Source of the DNA: CALREJ01 sp964533375
Lineage (GTDB): Bacteria; Patescibacteriota; Gracilibacteria; Peribacterales; Peribacteraceae
NCBI GenBank assembly: GCA_964533375.1
Contig: CAZHLW010000001.1
Span: 868,001 to 932,000 of the forward strand
Reading direction: 5' to 3'
Length of the DNA: 64,000 nt
Of the stretch, positions 33,714 through 42,489 are shown piece by piece (position 1 is the first letter of the stretch; each line of letters begins with the position of its first letter). The notes under the pieces were generated by a model. The model worked only from the letters and a program-made list of their open reading frames with translations. It did not search any database and was not told the origin of the DNA. Both the position numbers and the translations under genes were made by a program.

Positions 33714-36017
33714 ATGAAAAAGCGTTCTCTTTTTGTCGTAGGATTGCTTCTGGCGGGTACGACGTTCGGCTGGCCCCACGTCAGCCTTGCGGTAACGGGA
33801 ATTAGTCATTGTGGCGAACTGCAAAACATGCAATATGATCTCGGCGGTTCGTACGTGCTGACCGCGGATATTGATTGCGATGGTTACAGCTTCACGCCGA
33901 TCGGGTATTACACCGATCCGTTCACCGGCACGCTCGATGGAGACAAGTACACGATCAGGAATTTGCGTGTCATGCAGGGTCTTGAATCCGGACTCTTTGG
34001 GCAAATCGACGGAGGTACGGTGCGAGATTTGTATCTATTCAACATAGAATCAACCGGAAGCCAATCAATCGGAACGCTGGCGGGCGAAGTGGTGAACGGT
34101 GATATTTCGAATGTCGGCGTGGATACGTTTTTGGTCACAGGAGAGTCACATGTGGGAGGATTGATCGGCAACTTCGTGGGAGGTTCCTTGGTCAGATCGT
34201 ACACCACGAACGGCACGATTGAGGTAGGGAGAACTCTCGGTGGCGGACTCGTTGGTTCGGTTCTCGACGGAAATTTTTCCGACGTGTACAGCGTGGACAG
34301 CCTGATCCAGAAAGATCCCAGCTCTTTTTATTCCCTTGACCAGGTTGGCGGCGCCTTCGGTAGAGTGGGCGAGGATACTCAGAATACGTATATCAGCAAC
34401 GTCTATTCCGATAATAGTGTATTGGCAGAATCGATGGTAGGAGGCATTGTGGGTCTCTTTAGTGCGCCGGGAACATGCTCCATGAGTAACATGTTTTTCG
34501 CGGGAACGGTCATATCATCGGGCACTGACGGCAGCATTGTCGGATACATGAGTGGGGGCTGCGATCTTGTGAATGCCGTACATCTCTCCGGAGATTGCGT
34601 CGGTGCAGGCGGAACCAGTGGAAGCGTTTCCTGCTCGACTGCTGCCAGTGAAGTGAGTTTGTACGATTCCGCGACCGCGCCGCTGTCTTCCTGGGATTTT
34701 GATACTGTGTGGATGGAAACCGCGGGATTTCCGGTTTTCATCTGGACGGATAACGCGCGCCCCGATCCTCCTACAGACGTCACCATCACAACCTCGGAGA
34801 CAACGGCCACCCTTGAATGGACGAATGATGATGCAGTTGATTTTGATTCCGTCACCATCCGCCGCAGTACGTCTGGCTACCCCTCCACTGTCTCGGGCGG
34901 CTCGGCGGTGGCAAGCGGACTGACGGGAACATCGTTCACCGATACGGGTCTCACACCCGAAACGCGCTACTACTATTCACTCTTCACAAAAAACGACTCC
35001 GGCCTCTACAGCACTCCCGCCTATGCCACGGAAATCGTCGGACGTAATGCTTGTCTGCTCAAAGCTTACTGGAAATTCGATGAGACTCCGGCCACTCCGG
35101 CAGATGCCAGCGGCAACGGCTATAACGGCGTGGGCACGCTCGTCTCCCTGTCCGAGGATACGCCGACAACAGGATTCGTGAACCCGTACTCATATGCATT
35201 CAGCGGATCACGCATCAATGTCAGCCGCCCCGTGCAGGATGACTTCTCGATCTGTGCATGGATACAGACGACCGCGCAGGGCGCAGGCACCGGCACGGAA
35301 CATTACCTGAGCAGAGCAATCGCGCACGCGGAAGCGGGTGGGGCAGCCAATGACTTCGGTTTCGGCATGGATGCAGACGAACACCTGACGTTCGGCAACG
35401 GGAGTATTACCAGAGACTTCGGTGTCCACGGTGCCACAGCAATCAACACAGGTGCATGGACGCATGTCTGTGCGACAAGACAAAAAACGAACGGTGCCAT
35501 CAAAGTGTATGTGAACGGAGAGGAAGACGGCTCCGGCACCGGTTCGACTACATCGCTCACTGCGAACGCAACAATGACGATCGGTTTTGGTACAGACAGC
35601 GGCTTGCCGTGGAACGGGCTGATTGATGATGTGCGCGTCTTCGCCTACGCATTGCGCGCCGATGAAATCGCCGATATTGCAAATGGCGTGAATGCCTGTT
35701 TCGGAGAAGCAACGCCCCGTTCGAGCAGTTCCAATGCTTCCTCAGTGGCATCAACGGAAACAACCGTCCATTCGGGAGGCGGGCGGCGCGGCACACCTGG
35801 CAGAGGGGGAATCGCGACTCCTCTGACCCGACTGATGACGGCTGCAAATCCTCCGCATGTGTCAGAACCGATGAATCCCGCAAAAGAATCAATGTCTGTG
35901 ACGATGCAGATCCGCACCTGCGACCGCGTGCTGAAATGGTTCAGGAATGATGCGAATATGCTTGGCCGCATGAATGAACGACTGCAGAAACGCTTTGCTT
36001 TCGTGTGTACCGAATAA
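33714..36017 (+). CDS. Secreted GLUG-repeat/FnIII/LamG protein with conserved C-terminus
   Basis: A 767-residue protein from the ATG at 33714 (signal peptide MKKRSLFVVGLLLAGTTFGW), with TAGTAT seven bases upstream. Repeats such as SIGTLAGEVVNGDISNVGV and HVGGLIGNFVGGSLVRSYT are GLUG-like and form a beta-helix (about 60-330). A fibronectin III domain (RPDPPTDVTITTSETTATL...) and a LamG/concanavalin-like domain (LKAYWKFDETPATPADASG ... GLIDDVRVFAYAL) follow. It ends with the Ser linker, GGGRRGTPGRGG and the RTCDRVLKWF...RFAFVC unit. Likely a surface carbohydrate-binding or adhesive protein. Confidence 0.82.
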   Translation: MKKRSLFVVGLLLAGTTFGWPHVSLAVTGISHCGELQNMQYDLGGSYVLTADIDCDGYSFTPIGYYTDPFTGTLDGDKYTIRNLRVMQGLESGLFGQIDGGTVRDLYLFNIESTGSQSIGTLAGEVVNGDISNVGVDTFLVTGESHVGGLIGNFVGGSLVRSYTTNGTIEVGRTLGGGLVGSVLDGNFSDVYSVDSLIQKDPSSFYSLDQVGGAFGRVGEDTQNTYISNVYSDNSVLAESMVGGIVGLFSAPGTCSMSNMFFAGTVISSGTDGSIVGYMSGGCDLVNAVHLSGDCVGAGGTSGSVSCSTAASEVSLYDSATAPLSSWDFDTVWMETAGFPVFIWTDNARPDPPTDVTITTSETTATLEWTNDDAVDFDSVTIRRSTSGYPSTVSGGSAVASGLTGTSFTDTGLTPETRYYYSLFTKNDSGLYSTPAYATEIVGRNACLLKAYWKFDETPATPADASGNGYNGVGTLVSLSEDTPTTGFVNPYSYAFSGSRINVSRPVQDDFSICAWIQTTAQGAGTGTEHYLSRAIAHAEAGGAANDFGFGMDADEHLTFGNGSITRDFGVHGATAINTGAWTHVCATRQKTNGAIKVYVNGEEDGSGTGSTTSLTANATMTIGFGTDSGLPWNGLIDDVRVFAYALRADEIADIANGVNACFGEATPRSSSSNASSVASTETTVHSGGGRRGTPGRGGIATPLTRLMTAANPPHVSEPMNPAKESMSVTMQIRTCDRVLKWFRNDANMLGRMNERLQKRFAFVCTE

Positions 36018-36033
36018 TGTCCAAGTGTGTTCG

Positions 36034-36095
36034 GACCGTGTGAACCACGTCGAGCCACATTGTGATCATTCGGAAAGTCGCTAACATGTTTTCCA
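36034..36095 (+). promoter_or_regulatory. Shared surface-gene promoter module, copy 4
   Basis: TGTGAACCACGTCGAGCC, TTGTGA (36060-36065), a 16-base spacer and TAACAT (36082-36087), eight bases before the ATG at 36096. It has the same geometry as copies 1 and 2 with a diverged -10. Confidence 0.7.
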
Positions 36096-37724
36096 ATGCA
36101 CATCAGAGCATTGGCAGGCATCGGCTTTTTCCTGGTCACGATGTTGTGTCCCGCTTCCACATTCGCCCTCACCATTATCGACAATTGTACGGAGTTGCAG
36201 GATATTGATACGAACATTCCGGATGATTACGCTCTTGCGGATGACATAGACTGTACCGGAGTGGATTTTACGCCGATCGGCACCTACAGTTCGATGTTCA
36301 CGGCTACATTCGACGGGAACGGCCATACCATTTCCAACCTCACCATCGACAGCAATACGGGCGCGGCCCTCTTTGCGTTCACGAACGGAGCCATCATACA
36401 GAATCTTGTGCTGGACCATGCCAGTGTGACCGTCCGTGAATCGGAGGACGAATCGGGGGCCGGTGGCATCGTCGGCTACGGCATCAGTACATCCCTCTCC
36501 AATGTCGGTGTCACCAATTCCACCATCACAAGGTCGGGTTCATACGTGGGTGGAATTGCCGGTCTCTTCCTGGGATCCATGACAGGGGTGTATGTCATAA
36601 ACACCACGGTGAACGGCGAGACGGAAGCGATCGGCGGACTGGTAGGCGCGCTGGCAGGCGGATACATTCATGACAGTTATGCTGTTGCGGATGTCAGAGC
36701 CGGCGTGGGAGGGGGAGGGGCGGTCGGCGAGATCATAGCCTTTGCCTCGGCAGGTCTGCAGAATGTCTACGCATCGGGATCGGTCGTCAACGTCGGCTCG
36801 TTTGCAGGAGGACTGGTTGGGGCCATGGCAACGTACGGCGGTGGCTGCTCCATTGAAAACAGCTTTGCAGGCGGCGCCGTCAGCGGGCCGGCGGCGGCAT
36901 CATTGGTCGCGTACAAGCAGGATGCCGCCTGCAGCATCATCAACTCCTACGTTCTGGACCATGCGAACAATCCGGACATTTGCATGGGAATCGACGACGG
37001 AGGGACGACGGAATGTACAAATGTGCCGGCCGCTTTTTCCTACTATTTCCAATTCAGTCTCGTCGCACCCATGTCGAGTTGGGATTTCACGAGTATCTGG
37101 ACCGAGCGGTACCTGAATGCCCCCGGGCTCCAATGGGTTGATGCCCGCCCCGGTCCCGTCACCGGCCTCACAGCAACGGCGACAGCGAATGACGTGCTTG
37201 TCAGCTGGACCAATCCGGTAGACAGCGATTTTAACTCCGTCGTTCTTCTCAGAAGCCCCACTTCGTATCCCGTGTCGGCAAACCAGACGGGAATAGAACG
37301 TACGAGCGTGGTGGCAACAAGCCAGACTGACAGTGATCTTTCGGACGGAACCTATTACTATGGCGCTTTCGCAGTGGACAATGCGGGCATTGTTTCGCTC
37401 GTGGCCCAGGCAAGCGTGACGGTGCCCGGCCCGGCTGCATCGTCTTCGTCGTCCTCGTCCTCTTCGTCGTCATCAAGCGTGGCAGGAACAACAAGCGGAG
37501 GGGGACGTCGCGGCACTCCGGGCAGAGGAGGCACTGCGATTTCGCTTGTTCAACCTCAGATCTCTGCAGCATCTCTTTCCCACCCGTTAGAAGCATCCGT
37601 TGCAACGCCCTTGTTTAGAGAACGCACCTGTCACCGTGTGATGAAGTGGTTTAGAGAAAATGTGCTGATGCTGCAGCGCGTGAATGCGCGACTGGAAAAG
37701 AGATTTGGATTCGTCTGTGCGTGA
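36096..37724 (+). CDS. Secreted GLUG-repeat/FnIII protein with conserved C-terminus
   Basis: A 542-residue protein: signal peptide (MHIRALAGIGFFLVTMLCPASTFA), GLUG-like repeats (about 70-290: SYVGGIAGLFLGSMTGVYV, AIGGLVGALAGGYIHDSYA), one FnIII domain (RPGPVTGLTATATANDVLV), a run of about 13 serines encoded by a TCN microsatellite (37438-37478) that could vary in length, GGGRRGTPGRGG, and the terminal RTCHRVMKWF...RFGFVC unit. A paralogue of the preceding gene without the LamG domain. Confidence 0.82.
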   Translation: MHIRALAGIGFFLVTMLCPASTFALTIIDNCTELQDIDTNIPDDYALADDIDCTGVDFTPIGTYSSMFTATFDGNGHTISNLTIDSNTGAALFAFTNGAIIQNLVLDHASVTVRESEDESGAGGIVGYGISTSLSNVGVTNSTITRSGSYVGGIAGLFLGSMTGVYVINTTVNGETEAIGGLVGALAGGYIHDSYAVADVRAGVGGGGAVGEIIAFASAGLQNVYASGSVVNVGSFAGGLVGAMATYGGGCSIENSFAGGAVSGPAAASLVAYKQDAACSIINSYVLDHANNPDICMGIDDGGTTECTNVPAAFSYYFQFSLVAPMSSWDFTSIWTERYLNAPGLQWVDARPGPVTGLTATATANDVLVSWTNPVDSDFNSVVLLRSPTSYPVSANQTGIERTSVVATSQTDSDLSDGTYYYGAFAVDNAGIVSLVAQASVTVPGPAASSSSSSSSSSSSSVAGTTSGGGRRGTPGRGGTAISLVQPQISAASLSHPLEASVATPLFRERTCHRVMKWFRENVLMLQRVNARLEKRFGFVCA

Positions 37725-37843
37725 TACTGTGTAGGATTGGGCGTGTGAGTATTTCCACCCTGGCGGCAACTGTGTGAGCCAAGCCTCTAGCGTGACCCGG
37801 CAGCCTGCACTGTCTGCACAACGCTGACGCCAAAAAGTATCTC

Positions 37844-37895
37844 CTTGCTTTTTCATTCCGGAAAGATAATAGTACGGGTACCCCCTACCCCTATA
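37844..37895 (+). promoter_or_regulatory. Candidate promoter/operator of the csoR-like gene
   Basis: TTGCTT (37844-37849) and GATAAT (37865-37870) give a 15-base spacer. GGGTACCCCCTACCCC (37876-37891) overlaps the predicted start of transcription and is G/C-tract-rich like CsoR operators. The upstream gap 37725-37843 holds nothing else recognisable. Confidence 0.45.
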
Positions 37896-37900
37896 GAGCT

Positions 37901-38170
37901 ATGCGCGCAGATTATAAAAAAAAGGCAATTGCCGGCATGAAGCGCCTGGAAGGTCTGACAAAGAAAGTGCAATCGATGATCGAAGCAGATAACTATTGCC
38001 CCCTCATTCTGGAAAACCTCCTGGCGATGAAAGGACATGTGGAACATATCCAGGGGCAGGTACTGGAAAGTCATCTGCATACCTGCGCCAGAGACAAGAT
38101 GAAGAAGGAGAAAGATTACGACGGCTTTATTGCGGAGATCATCCGCACTATCGGCCTTTCGAGCCGATAA
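37901..38170 (+). CDS. csoR: CsoR-family copper-sensing repressor
   Basis: An 89-residue repressor. Cys33, His58 and Cys62 reproduce the C-x24-H-x3-C spacing of the Cu(I) ligands of CsoR. The first helix (AGMKRLEGLTKKVQSMIEADNYC) matches the family. It probably represses this operon until Cu(I) binds. The downstream DUF305 and heavy-metal-binding membrane genes fit copper handling. It contrasts with the Ni/Co-type sensor at 8028-8306. Confidence 0.85.
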   Translation: MRADYKKKAIAGMKRLEGLTKKVQSMIEADNYCPLILENLLAMKGHVEHIQGQVLESHLHTCARDKMKKEKDYDGFIAEIIRTIGLSSR

Positions 38171-38193
38171 TCATCACTTCCCCACTCTTCTGT

Positions 38194-38742
38194 ATGATGA
38201 ACATGATAGACACCACCGGCCCCTCATTTTCCTTCTTGTTCTTTCCGCTCCACGCCCTCACATGCCTTGCCATCGGCATCGGTATTGTCTTTCTGATTGT
38301 CTGGGCAATGAAAACACTCACGCCGTCTCAACTAAAAAAATGGGGATTGGGTCTCCTGATCGGAGGAGTCGTTGCCTGCATACTCACATGCCTGTTGGTC
38401 TACCCCGTACACAAGACGGCTTACAGAGACATATCGAAGATGGATACGATGCATAGGGAAATGATGAATAACATGATGGATAGTGATGAAGGCGATATGA
38501 TGAACATGTCAATGGATGGCATGGCAGACATGCTTGAGGGTAAAACCGGCGACGCGTTTGATCAGGCATTTATTAAAGGCATGATCCCCCATCATCAGGG
38601 AGCGATCGATATGGCAATCGCTGCACGGCAATCCGCCAAACACGATGAAATCAAGCGCATGGCTGATGACATTATTTCCGCACAGCAGCGGGAAATCGAC
38701 ATGATGAAACAGTGGATGAGCGATTGGGGTTATAATCAATAA
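38194..38742 (+). CDS. DUF305 membrane protein (copper-associated)
   Basis: About 182 residues: two membrane helices (about 12-35 and 48-70), a Met/His/Asp-rich stretch (MMNNMMDSDEGDMMNMSMDG) that could bind Cu(I), and a DUF305 ferritin-like helical domain with MIPHHQGAIDMA. DUF305 proteins are often found beside copper-resistance genes. A longer frame starting at 37996 overlaps csoR and is unlikely. Starts at 38194, 38197 or 38203 are possible. Read 23 bases after csoR. Confidence 0.8.
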   Translation: MMNMIDTTGPSFSFLFFPLHALTCLAIGIGIVFLIVWAMKTLTPSQLKKWGLGLLIGGVVACILTCLLVYPVHKTAYRDISKMDTMHREMMNNMMDSDEGDMMNMSMDGMADMLEGKTGDAFDQAFIKGMIPHHQGAIDMAIAARQSAKHDEIKRMADDIISAQQREIDMMKQWMSDWGYNQ

Positions 38743-38750
38743 TGCCTTCG

Positions 38751-38780
38751 GGGGCGCATGTCCTGCGCCCCGCTTTTCTA
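38751..38780 (+). terminator. Intrinsic terminator after the DUF305 gene
   Basis: GGGGCGCA (38751-38758) pairs perfectly with TGCGCCCC (38764-38771) around a five-base loop. The tail GCTTTTCTATT is moderately T-rich. It also argues against the in-frame ATG at 38742 as start of the next gene. Confidence 0.65.
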
Positions 38781-38795
38781 TTCCTCTCCATACAT

Positions 38796-39443
38796 ATGGA
38801 ACACTCTCCATCATCCATCATCTATACCTGCCCCATGCATCCTGACATCAGGCAGAGCACACCGGGCAAATGCCCCAAATGCGGAGGAATGGATCTCATC
38901 CTTGAATCTGAGGTGAAAAATGGACACCCAATGCATGACAATAATACCGCAGAAGGGTTTTTTGCGACCTACAGACCGCTGTTTATCATCATTGGATTGA
39001 TTCTATTGCCGACCATTGCGATAGCTCTGCGCGATGCAACAAACGACATGTTTATCTGGCAGCAGGCGATGATGCATTTTATGGCAGGATTCTTCCTGGT
39101 CTTCTCCGGCCTGAAGCTGCTTGATGTACCGGGGTTCGCAGAAGGATATTCCACCTATGACCTGCTTGCAGTAAAGGTAAAAGCCTACGGATACGTGTAT
39201 CCATTCCTTGAACTTGCACTCGGCCTTGCGTACATCACTGCTTTTGCTCCGGTTGCAACAAATATCGCTACTGTCATCCTCATGCTTTTCAGTGGCATAG
39301 GTGTTGTGCAGAGTCTGTTGCAAAAGAGAAAAATCCAATGCGCATGCCTGGGCACGTTCATCAAAGTCCCCCTGACAAAAGTCACCATTGTGGAAGACTT
39401 CGGTATGGCTGCAATGGCTGCTGCAATGCTTATAGTATCGTAA
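38796..39443 (+). CDS. Heavy-metal-binding domain fused to MauE/DoxX-like membrane protein
   Basis: A 215-residue protein. The N-terminal domain YTCPMHPDIRQSTPGKCPKC is the heavy-metal-binding motif of copper ATPases and efflux proteins. Four membrane helices of MauE/DoxX type follow, ending with CACLGTFIKVPLTKVTIVED, which in MauE relatives is linked to thiol-redox supply. Likely involved in metal handling or periplasmic disulfide chemistry. ATG 38796 is preferred because the upstream one lies before a terminator hairpin. Confidence 0.78.
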   Translation: MEHSPSSIIYTCPMHPDIRQSTPGKCPKCGGMDLILESEVKNGHPMHDNNTAEGFFATYRPLFIIIGLILLPTIAIALRDATNDMFIWQQAMMHFMAGFFLVFSGLKLLDVPGFAEGYSTYDLLAVKVKAYGYVYPFLELALGLAYITAFAPVATNIATVILMLFSGIGVVQSLLQKRKIQCACLGTFIKVPLTKVTIVEDFGMAAMAAAMLIVS

Positions 39444-39509
39444 ATCACCTGCGTGATGCGCCCGGTTCTGTTCTGAGCGTATGCAGTACGGGGTTATTCC
39501 TGATCATGA

Positions 39510-39842
39510 CTAATCACAGTTTGGAATCTCCAGAATCTGACATGTATACACATCCTTGGCCAAAGGAATAAAGAGGAAGAGAAAAATCGCGAGCAAGAGT
39601 GCGGAGAGCATACTATTCAGAATATAGATCTTCCTGCTGCCATCCTTTTCTCTGAACAACATCGGGCGAATGGAAACGTAAGCGCCCACAGGGAAAAGCA
39701 GGAGGGGCAATAGAGGGAAAATGGGATTTGATCTGATGATCGGAAATAAACCCGGCAATGAAATGAAATGTATGATGATGAATGCCAGCGCTACGAGAAA
39801 GCCATGAAGAGCTGCGCGATAATGCCAAGCCATGAATTTCAT
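39510..39842 (-). CDS. Small membrane protein, paralogue of the one at 56006
   Basis: A 110-residue protein with three hydrophobic helices and a C-terminal outer tail ending EIPNCD. A paralogue at 56006-56389 ends GIPNCD and shares the basic segment before IY(I/H)-(V)N and the tail Y-x-C...IPNC. The two tail cysteines may form a disulfide outside the membrane. TATACT lies six bases before the ATG. Function unknown. Confidence 0.6.
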   Translation of the reverse strand: MKFMAWHYRAALHGFLVALAFIIIHFISLPGLFPIIRSNPIFPLLPLLLFPVGAYVSIRPMLFREKDGSRKIYILNSMLSALLLAIFLFLFIPLAKDVYTCQILEIPNCD

Positions 39843-39892
39843 TCATCCAGTATATCAAAACGGTTCCATGGCGGAAGAACTCGTTCTCATTT

Positions 39893-39920
39893 CTTGAAAC
39901 ACGTCGATCCAAGCTGTGAG
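39893..39920 (+). promoter_or_regulatory. Diverged copy of the surface-gene module
   Basis: TTGAAACACGTCGATCCAAG followed by CTGTGAG resembles the TGAACCACGTCGAGCC...TTGTGA module at 30475, 32024 and 36034, but no plus-strand gene follows. It is probably a relic promoter or a site serving another purpose. Confidence 0.35.
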
Positions 39921-39924
39921 CTTC

Positions 39925-40497
39925 TTATTTATGAGGCACTTTAGATGCTCTCATCATGAATAAAGTCATAAGTGCATTCGTTATAATCATCGCAATGGAA
40001 TGCAATGTGGTGGCGATATTGTATGTTTGCAGGGAGAAGAGAGTGAGAACATGACGCAGAACATTCATGGCAAAAAGAATCGGTGTTTCTTTTTTCGGAT
40101 GATGCCACGTCTTTCGCAAAGTCGGAATAAAAGCGATCACATCAATAGATACGACAGTCATCACTGAAATCGTAGGGTCATTGGTCAGTGCCCACGGGAT
40201 GAGACCCAGTAAAGCAATGATCAAAAAGTATGTGTCCTTTCTTGCGATATTCCTGAAACCATAGCGCAGCGAGAACAAGAAAATGATAATGGTGAACGCT
40301 TCAGCAACACCTGTCGGTATAGATCCGATGCCTCCACCCTTCACCACCTGACCGGAAAAAGTGACCGCAGAAACAATTGACCAGACGAGCCATGTATAGG
40401 GATGGGGTTGGATCTTGTTTTGAATGACATCCATTAAATAAGGCACATTGCCGATAAACGCCAAAATCACTGCGACAACAACAAAGATTTCTTTCAT
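39925..40497 (-). CDS. Seven-helix membrane protein (PQ-loop/SWEET-like)
   Basis: A 190-residue protein with about six to seven short hydrophobic helices and paired Pro motifs (GNVPYLMDVIQNKIQPHPYTWLVW and IAFIPTLRKTWHHPKKET). The arrangement 'P-x2-x-D/T-x4-K-x2-P' twice suggests PQ-loop relatives, but the match is distant. Possibly a small-molecule transporter. TACACT lies six bases before the ATG. Confidence 0.5.
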   Translation of the reverse strand: MKEIFVVVAVILAFIGNVPYLMDVIQNKIQPHPYTWLVWSIVSAVTFSGQVVKGGGIGSIPTGVAEAFTIIIFLFSLRYGFRNIARKDTYFLIIALLGLIPWALTNDPTISVMTVVSIDVIAFIPTLRKTWHHPKKETPILFAMNVLRHVLTLFSLQTYNIATTLHSIAMIITNALMTLFMMRASKVPHK

Positions 40498-40558
40498 TCC
40501 TGCAGTGTATAGGAATAAATGCAGTAATCATTGTTAAAAATGCGCGTATACTAAAAAT

Positions 40559-41545
40559 ATGACCCGCGTTATCTTTTTAGAAGTGGATAGTGAAGATCGT
40601 AAGCTGGTAGAGCAGAGATTTCCTGATGCTGCCATCCAGGAAAAAGTTCTGAACGAAGAAGAGCTGATCAAGGTGTGTAAAGATACAGAAGCGATTTCCT
40701 GCTTCATCAATACACATTTCACAAAAGAAGTCATTCAAAACCTTCCCAAGCTCAAACTCATTGTCACGCGCTCTGTCGGCTACGACCATATCGATACAGA
40801 TGCGTGCAAAGAACGTGGCATTACCGTGTGCAATGTTCCGGACTACGGCTCTCATGTCATTGCCGAGCACGTCTTTGCCCTTCTTCTGAGTACCCTTCGT
40901 CATATTTCTGAAGGAGACCGCAAAGTGGAAGGGGGAACATTCGATTACCACGGACTACGGGGAATGGCACTACGTGGAAAGACTATTGGTATTGTCGGAA
41001 CCGGCAAAATCGGAAGAAAGGTCGCGGAGATCGCCTATGGTTTCGGCATGGATATTCTTGCTGTCGATCAGTGCAGAACGCTGGAACTCGTTGATCAGTT
41101 AGGGGTCCGGTATGTGTCTTTGCCGGAACTTCTGGCACAAAGCGATATCATCACGCTGCATCTTCCTGATACGAAAGAAACAAAACACATGGTGAATGCA
41201 TCGGCGTTTGCTCAGATGAAAAACGGGGCGGTGCTTGTAAATACAGCGCGCGGTTCACTTATTGAATCCCAGGCATTACTCGATGCACTGAATAGCGGCA
41301 AAGTTGCGTATGCCTTGCTCGATGTACTGGAGCATGAGCAGAACTTTGCTGAAAACAAAGAATTGATTGCACACCCGAACGTGGTCACAACACCGCACAT
41401 CGGGTTTTATGCAGATGATTCGATGCACAACATGTACGTCGATGCCTTTCAAAGCATTGACCAATGGTTAGCGGGAAAGGAGCCGGAGCATGTTATCCAT
41501 CCGCTTAACATTATCTGCGATCTTCCAAGGGTTACCGCTCGCTGA
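40559..41545 (+). CDS. D-isomer-specific 2-hydroxyacid dehydrogenase
   Basis: A 328-residue enzyme. The NAD-binding motif GTGKIGRKVAEIAYGFGMDILAVD and the catalytic Arg (NTARGSLIES), Glu (LLDVLEHEQ) and His (TTPHIGFY) are all present. Overall similarity is to D-lactate dehydrogenase-type enzymes, which would regenerate NAD+ during fermentation, consistent with a CPR lifestyle. Other 2-oxoacid substrates cannot be excluded. TATACT stands six bases before the ATG. Confidence 0.88.
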   Translation: MTRVIFLEVDSEDRKLVEQRFPDAAIQEKVLNEEELIKVCKDTEAISCFINTHFTKEVIQNLPKLKLIVTRSVGYDHIDTDACKERGITVCNVPDYGSHVIAEHVFALLLSTLRHISEGDRKVEGGTFDYHGLRGMALRGKTIGIVGTGKIGRKVAEIAYGFGMDILAVDQCRTLELVDQLGVRYVSLPELLAQSDIITLHLPDTKETKHMVNASAFAQMKNGAVLVNTARGSLIESQALLDALNSGKVAYALLDVLEHEQNFAENKELIAHPNVVTTPHIGFYADDSMHNMYVDAFQSIDQWLAGKEPEHVIHPLNIICDLPRVTAR

Positions 41546-41629
41546 TTTAATCGCCTGGCTGAGCATGAAAATGTCTATCTCCTGCTAAAACACACAAATC
41601 ACGGACTATATGATACTATCTTCCCGCAA

Positions 41630-41905
41630 ATGCTTTCCGCACTCTTTGCATCAACAGGCATGACCATCCTCTCAATCGCAGTTTTGGTGCTGGAGCTTTT
41701 GTCTCTTGCTCTTGTCTACATCGGACTTCTTTCCTACCGCCATATCGTTGTGAGTCACAGGACATTCTTCTCCTCCTTTCAAAACAGCAGGAAACGGCCG
41801 GAACGGGTACCCTTCGGCATACTTTTCTGGCTCTATCTTCTGTCGACTTTTTTTCTGGTTCTTTTGACGATTGCAATCTATATCCGGCTCGTACGTCTTT
41901 TCTAA
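41630..41905 (+). CDS. Small two-helix membrane protein
   Basis: A 91-residue protein with two membrane helices (about 10-34 and 62-88) separated by a basic cytoplasmic loop (SFQNSRKRPERVPFG). No family recognised. Three bases separate it from the PH-domain protein downstream, so they are probably co-transcribed and may interact. Confidence 0.55.
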   Translation: MLSALFASTGMTILSIAVLVLELLSLALVYIGLLSYRHIVVSHRTFFSSFQNSRKRPERVPFGILFWLYLLSTFFLVLLTIAIYIRLVRLF

Positions 41906-41908
41906 CAT

Positions 41909-42466
41909 ATGAATCAGCAATCTCCCTCCGGCGAGCTGTCGTTTCTTTCGAAACTTGATCAATATTGGATCAAGCGCCCTGTTGGAAAGCCCGCGATTAT
42001 GCATAAAGAAGATCTTATTTTTATTTCAAAAGAGCACTGGATTAAATATGTTTTTCCGTGCTTTCTCTATGGTGTATTGATGGGAGGCGGCGTGCTTCTT
42101 TTGTCTGTTGCAGCAGCGGGTACACCGGCTTCCTTTGGCGTTTCAGGGTTTCTTTTCGTTCTCGCCCTTCTCCTGCTGATCATAACCCAGCACTGGTTTT
42201 TCTGGTTTCTCCTGGCTGAATCACAAGCGCATATCATTGTCACAAACAAGCGGGTCGTTCATATCCGCGAAAGTCTGCTGTGGCGGGAGGAGATGCTGGA
42301 AATCACTTTTGAAAAAATGAAAACAGTGGAATCGCATAAGAAAAATATCCTTCAATATGTTCTCAACTACGGCACCCTGCAGTTTGAATCAGCCACAAAA
42401 ATCCGCCATGTTCCGCATCCGGGTACGCTTGCAAGGGAAATTGAACAAGCGATGGGGATGATATAA
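41909..42466 (+). CDS. Bacterial PH-domain membrane protein
   Basis: A 185-residue protein with two central membrane helices (about 50-100) followed by a YdbS/bPH2-like domain (IIVTNKRVVHIRESLLWREE ... VLNYGTLQFESATKI). Such proteins are widespread in membranes, with lipid or protein binding presumed but not shown. Second gene of a two-gene operon. Confidence 0.7.
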   Translation: MNQQSPSGELSFLSKLDQYWIKRPVGKPAIMHKEDLIFISKEHWIKYVFPCFLYGVLMGGGVLLLSVAAAGTPASFGVSGFLFVLALLLLIITQHWFFWFLLAESQAHIIVTNKRVVHIRESLLWREEMLEITFEKMKTVESHKKNILQYVLNYGTLQFESATKIRHVPHPGTLAREIEQAMGMI

Positions 42467-42489
42467 ATTCCTTCCACTATTCTGAAACT

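Noticed and set aside
37438..37478. TCN repeat as a phase-variation tract
   Set aside because: It is a trinucleotide tract, so length change would alter the serine number but not the reading frame; on/off switching is not expected.
38742..38795. Upstream ATG extending the heavy-metal-binding membrane gene
   Set aside because: The extension is made of a terminator hairpin and has no family homology.
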